Positions 39,225 to 46,408 of a DNA stretch of 64,000 nt are shown here, piece by piece. The notes below the pieces were generated by a model. The model made no database searches. It saw nothing but the letters and a program-made list of their open reading frames with translations, and had not been told where the DNA came from. How positions within the stretch are numbered: position 1 is the first letter of the stretch; each line of letters begins with the position of its first letter. Source of the DNA: Polaribacter ponticola (GTDB lineage: Bacteria; Bacteroidota; Bacteroidia; Flavobacteriales; Flavobacteriaceae); NCBI RefSeq assembly GCF_026191475.2, contig NZ_JAOSLC020000003.1, positions 1,519,001 through 1,583,000 of the forward strand, in the 5' to 3' direction. The position numbers and the translations under genes were made by a program.

Positions 39225-40904
39225 TTAAAAAATTTGCTCTAATATTCTTTGAGTAATAGCGTATGTTGGTGTTACACCTGTCATACCTAAACCACCAGAA
39301 GCTAAAGTTGCACCTGTTTCTAAAGGATTATCAGAAGCATAATATGCATATCTTACTTTTACATTTTCAGAAATATTACCCCTAATTCTTGAGGCAGATT
39401 GTATTGCTTTTTGATAATGTGCACCTTCCATCTCAAGACCTATTACATTCCAAGTAGAATCATGAAAAAACTTTAATAAATCTTTATTTTGTAAAGACGT
39501 ACCTAAAACAGAAACCATAGATCCATCAAAAGATTTTACTCCAAAACCATCTAAATCTTCTTTAGATAGTTCGTTTTTAAACGGATAATTATCCGCAGTT
39601 CCTTCAAAAATATGAGCATTAGGAATCATAATATCTCCTTTTCCTCCTTCTAAAATACCTGCTTTTCCCATTATAGAAACAGACTTTACGTCTAAGTGAA
39701 TTTCATCTTTCTTATCTCCGTATGGTTTTAACAACTCATCCATCGTTTCAAAAGCTTGCTCACCAAAAGCATAATCCATTACAATAATAACAGCGTTTTC
39801 TTCTAGAGAATTTTCTCTCTTAAACGGTGAAACATCAAAATTTATTTTATTAGTGTCAATTATTTGTACATTAATATTCGTACCAGAAGTATCTTTTACG
39901 TAAATCAACCCATTTTCTGATGCATAATCTTTTACTTTTTTCTGTAATGGTTTGCTATCTGCATTACTTAATAATTGATATAACTCAAACCCAGCATACT
40001 TTTTAGTTTCTTCTGGCAAAGCTCCCTTTGCGTATATCGAATTTAAAACACTATGCATATTTGCACTTATAATATGAATTGGTCTTTTTAAAAGATCGTT
40101 ATCATTTAAAATTGACTTAATATTATTTGCCCAAATATCACCATAAATATGATGTCCAATTTCTTCAATTAAAACAGTACTAAAAGTTACTGTTCTTTTC
40201 TTATTTTCAAAAACTTCATTTATTGCTAGTCTACCTAACCAATAAATTAAATTGAAAAATTTATGAGGATTTTCTTTTGAGCTAAAAACTTTATAAATTT
40301 CAGAAACCTCATTATAAGTTCTGCCTAAAATATTCCCTAAATGAACAATTAAAACTTCTTTGTCCTTATCAGAAATTACTTTCTTATTTAAAACAACATC
40401 TTCTAAATTTAACCATTCTCTAGTAAAATCTTCTCCATCATTTAAAGAAACACGTTCTTGAATTTTATGAGATTCTACAAATAAAAAGGTTAAATGCGTT
40501 AAAATATCATAAATTTCAGACCTTCCTCTTGTAATCTCTATATTCATTTGATCCTTATCTATCCGATAACAATTTCTCCTTCTTTTTGGTGGAATAATAG
40601 CTTTAAAATGTGAGTTTTTATACCCTTCATCTGCAGTTAAATTTATAAACTGACATTCTTCTATACCTTCTGGTAGCCTTTCAATAACATACACTAAACC
40701 GTCTAACTCTGTTCTATCTTCTGCAATAGAACCATAAATTTCTGGTCTTAAAAGCAACAAAGATTTACGTAAAGTTTCTCCTGAAACTCCCATTGGTTTG
40801 TAAAAACCTCTACTAAATAAATGACGCATAGAAATATATAATTTTTCTATGGCATTTGTAGACTCTTGTGCTCTTGTTCTTTCTATATTTTTAATTTGTG
40901 ACAT
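39225..40904 (-). CDS. Conserved unknown protein with nucleoside-phosphorylase-like C-terminus
   Basis: The 559-residue soluble protein has no recognised name that I can give with confidence. The N-terminal part (about 1-360) is helical (MSQIKNIERTRAQESTNAIEKLY, LPEGIEECQFINLTADEGY) and unlike known domains. The C-terminal part (about 370-559) resembles the phosphorylase/MTA nucleosidase fold: VIIVMDYAFG, KAGILEGGKGDIMIPNAHIF, GVKSFDGSMVSVLGTSL and especially NVIGLEMEGAHYQKAI, similar to the purine-binding E-M-E-G segment of that fold. The usual phosphate-binding motif is not obvious. It stands alone between the Wzz and protease genes, 27 bases after the latter. Function unknown. Confidence 0.75.
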   Translation of the reverse strand: MSQIKNIERTRAQESTNAIEKLYISMRHLFSRGFYKPMGVSGETLRKSLLLLRPEIYGSIAEDRTELDGLVYVIERLPEGIEECQFINLTADEGYKNSHFKAIIPPKRRRNCYRIDKDQMNIEITRGRSEIYDILTHLTFLFVESHKIQERVSLNDGEDFTREWLNLEDVVLNKKVISDKDKEVLIVHLGNILGRTYNEVSEIYKVFSSKENPHKFFNLIYWLGRLAINEVFENKKRTVTFSTVLIEEIGHHIYGDIWANNIKSILNDNDLLKRPIHIISANMHSVLNSIYAKGALPEETKKYAGFELYQLLSNADSKPLQKKVKDYASENGLIYVKDTSGTNINVQIIDTNKINFDVSPFKRENSLEENAVIIVMDYAFGEQAFETMDELLKPYGDKKDEIHLDVKSVSIMGKAGILEGGKGDIMIPNAHIFEGTADNYPFKNELSKEDLDGFGVKSFDGSMVSVLGTSLQNKDLLKFFHDSTWNVIGLEMEGAHYQKAIQSASRIRGNISENVKVRYAYYASDNPLETGATLASGGLGMTGVTPTYAITQRILEQIF

Positions 40905-40931
40905 TTGTAATTTTAAAATGTAAAGGTAAAA

Positions 40932-42572
40932 TTATTTACCCGATAAAATTTGCTTGTATTTACTTTCATTTTTAAGCAAGTTAACAGCTTCATAAATGGT
41001 TTTATCATTTTTTAAATGATGCTTATAAACACCTTCTTTGTAATAGAATTTTTCTAAAATCTCTTCTTCTAATAATATTTTTAAAATGTCTTTGTTTTTA
41101 GAAACATCCTTTATTTTAACTTCAATTAATTTTTCTTTAATTTCTTTATATTCTTCAGAAATGTTATTGTTTTTTGATGATAAATAAGCCTTTTTAAACA
41201 ACTTTTCTTGTTCGGTAACAAAAGTTGTATCAACTTTTAAATAGTTTATAAAATCATTAAAATCTTTAGCAGAAAAATGATAGTCTTCTGCGTTTTCTAA
41301 TTTCGAATTCTTGTAAGAATAATCTGTTGCAAAATTAAAAATTGCTTTAGATTGCAGTAACGTCTTAGTTGCTTCTGTTCTTTTAGATACTTTTATTTTT
41401 ACATCTGGTGTAACTCCTCCTCCATCAAAAACTATTCTTCCGTTTTCTGTTTTAAACGTATTAATACCTTTATCAGAAAACTTTGGAACCTTACCTGTTT
41501 TTGCATCTCTATTTGTATAATCTAGTTCCTGAATACATCTACCACTTGGAGTATAATATTTAGATATCGTTAACTTTAATTGTGTGCCATAAGTTAATGT
41601 TCTATAGCGTTGCACTAATCCTTTTCCAAAAGAACGCTCTCCCATAATTACAGCTCTATCATAATCTTGTAAAGATCCACTTACAATCTCTGATGCAGAT
41701 GCCGAACGGCCGTTAACTAACACAACAATAGGAATTTCTAAATCTAAAGGATCATTTGTACCTTTATAAGTATTACTCCATTTTTTAATTTTTGCTTTCG
41801 TAGTTACTATTACTTTACCTTTAGGTACAAAGAAATTAGAAATATTTATAGCTTCTAAAAGAGAACCTCCGGGATTGTATCTTAAATCGAAAACTAGTTT
41901 TTTCATCCCTTTTTTCTTTAAAGCTCTAAATGCTTTTTTTACTTCGGATGAGGCTTTATTATTAAAACGTGTTAATGTTATATAACCAGTTTCCTCATCA
42001 ATCATTTCATAAAAAGGAACAGGATTTACTACTACTTTCTCCCTTGTTAATTGTTTTGTAATAATATTTCCTTGTCGTTCTACCTCAACAGATATTGTAC
42101 TATTTGGTGCTCCTTTCAAAAACATAGAAAGTTGCTCTCTTTCCATATTTTTTAACGGTTGACCATTAACAGATATAATAATATCTCCAGCCTTTAAACC
42201 AGCTTTATCTCCAGAAAAACCTTTGTAAATTTCGCGAATCTGTATTCCTCTTTTGGTATAATAAACCGCAGTTCCAATACCAGAATACTCTCCTTCTCTT
42301 CTTATTTTTGCATCTTCAACAGCTTGTTCGTTATAAAAATTAGTATAAGGATCTAAATCTTTTAAAGTATTTTTTATTGCTTTGTTTGTAAATTCAGCCG
42401 GATTTATTTCATCTACATAATACATATTTAATTCCTTAAAAAGTGTATTGTAAATTTCAATTTGTTTAGCTACTTCAAAAAATTTAGATTTGAATGAAAA
42501 CGATAAAAAAATCGTTCCAATTAAAAAAATTACAACCGTTTTCTTTTGTATTTTAAAGTGCTTCATTTTCAT
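40932..42572 (-). CDS. S41-family C-terminal processing peptidase
   Basis: The 546-residue periplasmic serine protease has an N-terminal hydrophobic anchor (VVIFLIGTIFLSFSF), a PDZ domain (about 85-170, YSGIGTAVYYTKRGIQIREIYKGFSGDKAGLKAGD, listed in parts) and the S41 catalytic core (about 190-370) with NGRSASASEIVSGSLQDY holding the nucleophilic Ser and GERSFGKGLVQRY holding the general-base Lys. The family trims protein C-termini or degrades tagged periplasmic proteins. Its start overlaps the rnpA end by 20 bases, the usual arrangement in Flavobacteriaceae. The C-terminal helical part is typical of Bacteroidota members. Confidence 0.93.
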   Translation of the reverse strand: MKMKHFKIQKKTVVIFLIGTIFLSFSFKSKFFEVAKQIEIYNTLFKELNMYYVDEINPAEFTNKAIKNTLKDLDPYTNFYNEQAVEDAKIRREGEYSGIGTAVYYTKRGIQIREIYKGFSGDKAGLKAGDIIISVNGQPLKNMEREQLSMFLKGAPNSTISVEVERQGNIITKQLTREKVVVNPVPFYEMIDEETGYITLTRFNNKASSEVKKAFRALKKKGMKKLVFDLRYNPGGSLLEAINISNFFVPKGKVIVTTKAKIKKWSNTYKGTNDPLDLEIPIVVLVNGRSASASEIVSGSLQDYDRAVIMGERSFGKGLVQRYRTLTYGTQLKLTISKYYTPSGRCIQELDYTNRDAKTGKVPKFSDKGINTFKTENGRIVFDGGGVTPDVKIKVSKRTEATKTLLQSKAIFNFATDYSYKNSKLENAEDYHFSAKDFNDFINYLKVDTTFVTEQEKLFKKAYLSSKNNNISEEYKEIKEKLIEVKIKDVSKNKDILKILLEEEILEKFYYKEGVYKHHLKNDKTIYEAVNLLKNESKYKQILSGK

Positions 42573-42945
42573 TTGTATTTACCTCGTCTATAAATAGATG
42601 TAAAAGTTTATTCATTTTTAAAGAAAGTTCCTCGTAAGATTTCTCTTCTTTCCCAATATACGAAATCATAAAAATATAGGGTTTTTCTATAGCGTCGTAT
42701 ATAATATTTTTTTGCAAACGATACGTTTCTCGCATTAATCTTTTTAACCGATTCCTATCTGGCGCTCTTTTAAAATTTCTTTTACCAACAGAAACCCCTA
42801 CTTGTGCAGGAAAATTAGACGTATGTACTGTTTGCAAATAAACCATTCTAAACGGAAAAGCTTTAACAGAATTCCCTTCATTATAAAGCTTTTCTATTAA
42901 TTTTTTACTTTTTAATCGTTCTTGTTTTCCTAAAGTAAACTTCAT
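42553..42945 (-). CDS. rnpA: Ribonuclease P protein component
   Basis: The 130-residue basic protein assists the RNase P RNA in removing tRNA 5' leaders. The RNR signature is clear (KRNFKRAPDRNRLKRLMRETYRLQK) after the FGKQERLKSKKLIEKLY-like N-terminus (LGKQERLKSKKLIEKLY). The length is normal. It is divergent from the acyl-CoA dehydrogenase gene; rpmH is not adjacent, so the order differs from the common rpmH-rnpA pair. It overlaps the protease gene downstream. Confidence 0.95.
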   Translation of the reverse strand: MKFTLGKQERLKSKKLIEKLYNEGNSVKAFPFRMVYLQTVHTSNFPAQVGVSVGKRNFKRAPDRNRLKRLMRETYRLQKNIIYDAIEKPYIFMISYIGKEEKSYEELSLKMNKLLHLFIDEVNTNENEAL

Positions 42946-43068
42946 CTTTACAAACTTAAATGAAAACTATAACTTTTTAAAGCTTTACTACTATGAACTT
43001 TAAAAATTATGTATTTTTATTAAATCTTTATGTATTTAATTTTTGTTATAAAATTAAACAATAATTGA

Positions 43069-43076
43069 TATATTTG
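43069..43076 (+). promoter_or_regulatory. -7 promoter element of the acyl-CoA dehydrogenase gene
   Basis: TATATTTG matches TAnnTTTG 61 bases before the ATG at 43138. A TTG 23 bases upstream (43043-43045) is a possible -33 element. The leader would be about 55 bases and includes two AATTGATT/AATTATC-type AT-rich repeats. Confidence 0.5.
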
Positions 43077-43137
43077 TTAAAAACTATACAATTTAATAAT
43101 TGATTTTTAATTATCAATTAAAAAAATAAGTACTATT

Positions 43138-44317
43138 ATGAAACCAGATTTATTTCAAGCACCTGATTATTATAATTTAGATGATTTACTAACGGATGAG
43201 CACAAATTAGTTCGTGAAGCTGCTCGCGATTGGGTAAAAAGAGATGTTTCTCCTATTATTGAAGAATATGCTCAAAAAGCAGAGTTTCCAAAACAAATTA
43301 TTGGTGGTTTAGCAGAAATTGGTGCTTTTGGCCCTTACATACCAGAAGAATATGGTGGCGCAGGTTTAGATCAAATTTCTTACGGATTAATTATGCAAGA
43401 AATTGAACGTGGAGATTCTGGAGTTCGCTCTACAGCTTCTGTACAATCTTCTTTAGTAATGTATCCTATTTATACGTATGGTAATGAAGCACAACGTAAA
43501 AAATATTTACCAAAATTAGCTTCTGGTGAATGGATGGGGTGTTTTGGTTTAACAGAGACCTAATCATGGCTCAAACCCTTCAGGTATGGAAACCAAATTT
43601 AAAGATATGGGAGAACATTATCTTTTAAATGGTGCAAAAATGTGGATTTCTAATGCTCCTTTTGCTCAAGTAGCAGTTGTTTGGGCAAAAAATGAAGAGG
43701 GTAGAATTCATGGATTAATTGTAGAACGCGGTATGGAAGGTTTCTCTACTCCAGAAACTCACAATAAATGGTCTTTAAGAGCTTCTTCTACTGGTGAGCT
43801 TATATTTGATAACGTAAAAGTGCCAAAAGAAAATTTATTACCAAACAAATCTGGACTTGGAGCTCCATTAGGCTGTTTAGATTCTGCGAGATATGGAATT
43901 TCTTGGGGTGCTATTGGTGCTGCAATGGATTGTTATGATACCGCATTGCGTTATTGTAAAGAACGTGAACAATTTGGAAAACCAATTGGTCAATTTCAAC
44001 TACAGCAGAAAAAATTGGCAGAAATGATTACTGAAATAACAAAAGCACAATTATTGGCTTGGAGATTAGGTAATTTAAAGAACCAAGGTAAAGCTACTTC
44101 TGCACAAATTTCTATGGCAAAGCGTAACAATGTAGATATGGCAATTAAAATTGCAAGAGAAGCTAGACAAATGTTAGGAGGAATGGGAATTACAGGTGAA
44201 TATTCTATAATGCGTCATTCTATGAATCTAGAAAGTGTAATTACCTATGAAGGCACACATGATATTCACTTACTTATAACAGGATTAGATGTTACGGGTT
44301 TAAATGCATTTAAATAA
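43138..44317 (+). CDS. Glutaryl-CoA dehydrogenase-like acyl-CoA dehydrogenase (one-base insertion)
   Basis: The repaired protein has about 392 residues and all acyl-CoA dehydrogenase regions. An extra A at 43558 makes a stop after GCFGLTET; removing it restores FGLTEPNHGSNPSGMETK, the family FAD/substrate signature. Further motifs are KMWISNA, WSLRASSTGELIFDNV, YCKEREQFGKPIGQFQ and VITYEGTHDIHLLI, whose Glu is the catalytic base as in glutaryl-CoA dehydrogenases. It would oxidise and decarboxylate glutaryl-CoA to crotonyl-CoA in lysine/tryptophan breakdown. The insertion is not in a long homopolymer, unlike most others here, so a true mutation is less easily excluded. It has two terminator-like hairpins downstream. 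Confidence 0.9.
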
Positions 44318-44333
44318 GTATAAAAAACTTATA

Positions 44334-44368
44334 CATCTTATTGCTAAAGCAAATTTAAGATGCTTTTT
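44334..44368 (+). terminator. Terminator-like hairpin after the acyl-CoA dehydrogenase
   Basis: CATCTTA-TTGC and GCAA-attt-AAGATG form an interrupted stem around a four-base loop, followed by CTTTTT. It begins 17 bases after the stop and is the nearest terminator for this gene. Confidence 0.55.
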
Positions 44369-44530
44369 GCAATAAAATATTAGGGCATCTCTTACAGTTG
44401 ATGCCCTTTTTTTGTACTTATTACAACACTTATTTTTTGGTTTTATACAATTTGATGAACAAATACTATCGCAAATAGAAATACTTGTATTTGGTTTAGA
44501 GATTTGTATATCAGAATAAAAAACTATCAT
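44355..44530 (-). CDS. Small cysteine-rich protein, about 58 residues (frame break at T7 run)
   Basis: Starting at the ATG 44530, the frame reads MIVFYSDIQISKPNTSISIC, DSICSSNCIKPKNKCCNKYK, then breaks in seven T at 44407-44413. One extra base continues KKGINCKRCPNILLQKAS and stops at 44355. The Cys-Cys-x-Lys-Tyr-Lys-Lys-Gly-x-x-Cys-Lys-x-Cys-Pro end matches, from memory, small uncharacterised flavobacterial proteins of this size. With about seven Cys in 58 residues it may bind metal. It overlaps the terminator region of the convergent dehydrogenase gene. Function unknown; the next gene right is a probable copper-linked membrane protein. Confidence 0.6.
44382..44413 (+). terminator. Strong intrinsic terminator inside the Cys-rich gene
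   Basis: AGGGCATC and GATGCCCT form an eight-base stem with a ten-base loop, followed by seven T on the plus strand. It would end plus-strand transcripts from the acyl-CoA dehydrogenase. On the minus strand the same bases encode the conserved KKGINCKRCP part of the small Cys-rich protein. Confidence 0.65.
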
Positions 44531-44680
44531 AATTAATATTTATGGCGCAAATATAAGCTTTTATTTAGAATAAATAAAAATAACAAATTAAAACTACGAG
44601 ACCTATTAACACAAGTTTTTAAAATAAAAGGAATCTAAAAAAGTGAGGTCAATTAATTACTAATAAATAGTACTTTTTTA

Positions 44681-44711
44681 TTGGTTTTAATAATCTCGAA
44701 AATTACTTTTG
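44681..44711 (+). promoter_or_regulatory. Promoter of the copper-linked pair
   Basis: TTG at 44681-44683 and TACTTTTG at 44704-44711 match the -33/-7 elements with a 20-base spacer. The -7 element overlaps the TTG at 44709, so that codon cannot be the start; the next in-frame TTG at 44730 is preferred. Confidence 0.6.
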
Positions 44712-44729
44712 CAAAAGAAAATAGAAATC

Positions 44730-45095
44730 TTGTTCAAAAGAATAACTCCTTTACTATTTGTATTTTTATATATGCTAGCCATGTTAAGGCCAATAGCACC
44801 ATTTGTTGAATATGCTATTAATCAAGATTACATTGCAAAGTTTTTATGTATAAATCAAGATAAGCCAGAAATGCAATGTAATGGTAAATGCCATTTATAC
44901 AAAGAAGTAAAGAAACAACAAGAAGAAACGCCAGTATCACTACAAATTTCTTTAAAAGATTACCCAATTGGTTTTGTTAAAATCTTAAACATTAAAAAGA
45001 AAAAAGAAGTAAATTTTATTAAAAAAGAAAATTATACTTACTCTAAAAACTATAGCTATTTATTTTCTGAAGTTATATTTCATCCGCCTATATAA
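44730..45095 (+). CDS. Small membrane protein with CNGKC motif, probably copper-linked
   Basis: The protein has about 121 residues with one or two N-terminal transmembrane helices (ITPLLFVFLYMLAMLRPIAPFVEYAI) and a short exposed region FLCINQDKPEMQCNGKCHLYKEVKKQ with four potential metal ligands (Cys, Met, Cys, Cys, His). The C-terminal half is lysine-rich. I know of similar short proteins next to copper-responsive barrels in Bacteroidota, but no function is established. The start is a TTG at 44730 (MFKRITPLL), selected because an earlier TTG lies in the promoter. It is followed after 81 bases by a Met-rich outer-membrane protein. Confidence 0.65.
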   Translation: MFKRITPLLFVFLYMLAMLRPIAPFVEYAINQDYIAKFLCINQDKPEMQCNGKCHLYKEVKKQQEETPVSLQISLKDYPIGFVKILNIKKKKEVNFIKKENYTYSKNYSYLFSEVIFHPPI

Positions 45096-45176
45096 TAAAT
45101 AATTTACAATTAAAATTTATCAGAAATCTTTTCTGATGTAATCACTTACAAATTATTTAAACAAAAAATAAAATAG

Positions 45177-46214
45177 ATGAAATCAATAAAAATAATTGGT
45201 TTAGGAATTGTTATGTTCCTATCTCAACAAATTACAGCGCAAGAAAAAGAAAATCAAAATTGGTCTAGTAACAGACCAGATGGTCATGCACCAATATCTG
45301 TTATGGCAGATCATTATCATGGTAAAGGTGGTTGGATGTTTTCTTATCGATTAATGAACATGAATATGGAAAGTTTACTTTCTGGTAAAGATGCAATTTC
45401 TAACACAGATGCTCATGATGCTGGTTACATGGTAACTCCTTTAAAAATGCCAATGCAAATGCACATGTTTGGAACAATGTATGCACCTTCTGATAGAATT
45501 ACTTTATTAGCAATGGCTAGCGTTGTTAAAAATGATATGGATTTACAAATGAGAATGGCATCTGGAATGATTGTTCCTTTTTCTACTTCTTCTTCTGGTT
45601 TTGGTGATATAAAACTAGGAATGATTTATAAATTCATCAACAAAAACAAACAATCTTTACATGGTAATATAACTTTTTCTTTGCCTACAGGTAGTATCAC
45701 AGAAACAGATGTTACACCAATGAGCTCACCAAACGAGGCTTTACTACCTTATCCTATGCAAATTGGTAGTGGTACTTTTGATACTAATTTAGGAATAACT
45801 TATTTAGGACAGAAAGAACAAGTTTCTTGGGGAAGTCAACTTACTACAACTTTACGTTTTGGCAAAAATTCTGATGATTATGCGCTTGGAAACAAGTTAT
45901 CATTTAACAATTGGTTTGCTGTAAAAGCAAAAGATTGGTTAAGTTTTTCGGCAAGATTAGAAGGTAAATTTGTAAACAAAATTAGAGGAACAAATTCTAA
46001 TTTAATGCCAATGATGGTTACAACTGCAGATACAGATAACTCTGGCGGAACTTACATGAATGGTGGTTTAGGGTTTAATTTATTAGCGCCAAAAGGTACA
46101 TTTAAGGATTTACGTTTAGGTTTTGAATATACTACGCCTTTATATCGAAAACCAAATGGAATACAATTAAAAAACAAAGAAACAATTACAGTCGGTTTGC
46201 AATACGCTTTGTAA
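45177..46214 (+). CDS. Met-rich outer-membrane beta-barrel protein, possible copper handling
   Basis: The 345-residue protein has a signal peptide (MKSIKIIGLGIVMFLSQQITA) and alternating beta strands ending in TITVGLQYAL, a porin-like C-terminus. Methionine and histidine are dense in the first half (YRLMNMNMES, LKMPMQMHMFGTMYAP, DMDLQMRMASGM), which suggests Cu(I) binding. It resembles the transporter-like barrels similar to the phenol-degradation MetA family. Its neighbour upstream has a CNGKC motif, and both share one promoter, so a copper-related role is a reasonable inference. A terminator follows. Confidence 0.7.
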   Translation: MKSIKIIGLGIVMFLSQQITAQEKENQNWSSNRPDGHAPISVMADHYHGKGGWMFSYRLMNMNMESLLSGKDAISNTDAHDAGYMVTPLKMPMQMHMFGTMYAPSDRITLLAMASVVKNDMDLQMRMASGMIVPFSTSSSGFGDIKLGMIYKFINKNKQSLHGNITFSLPTGSITETDVTPMSSPNEALLPYPMQIGSGTFDTNLGITYLGQKEQVSWGSQLTTTLRFGKNSDDYALGNKLSFNNWFAVKAKDWLSFSARLEGKFVNKIRGTNSNLMPMMVTTADTDNSGGTYMNGGLGFNLLAPKGTFKDLRLGFEYTTPLYRKPNGIQLKNKETITVGLQYAL

Positions 46215-46240
46215 AACACATCTTGTTATTTTAAATCATT

Positions 46241-46274
46241 AAAAAAAGGAGTTATTTAAAATAGCTCCTTTTTT
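46241..46274 (+). terminator. Intrinsic terminator after the Met-rich barrel gene
   Basis: GGAGTTATTT and AAATAGCTCC pair (one G-U) around a short loop, with an A run before and six T after. It lies 27 bases after the stop and separates the copper-linked pair from the next gene. Confidence 0.75.
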
Positions 46275-46408
46275 AAGAAAAAAAGACGATTTACATACTC
46301 TTAAAGTTGTCTTAAAGTTCTGTTAAATAGGCTTTATAATTATAGATTAAGTTAAACCTTTGCAAAAAAATTAGCTCAATAAAATCAACCAATAATATTT
46401 AGTCAATA

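Noticed and set aside
43138..44317. Acyl-CoA dehydrogenase as two separate genes
   Set aside because: The first part ends exactly in the conserved TEPNHGS motif; removing one base joins both parts into a complete enzyme.
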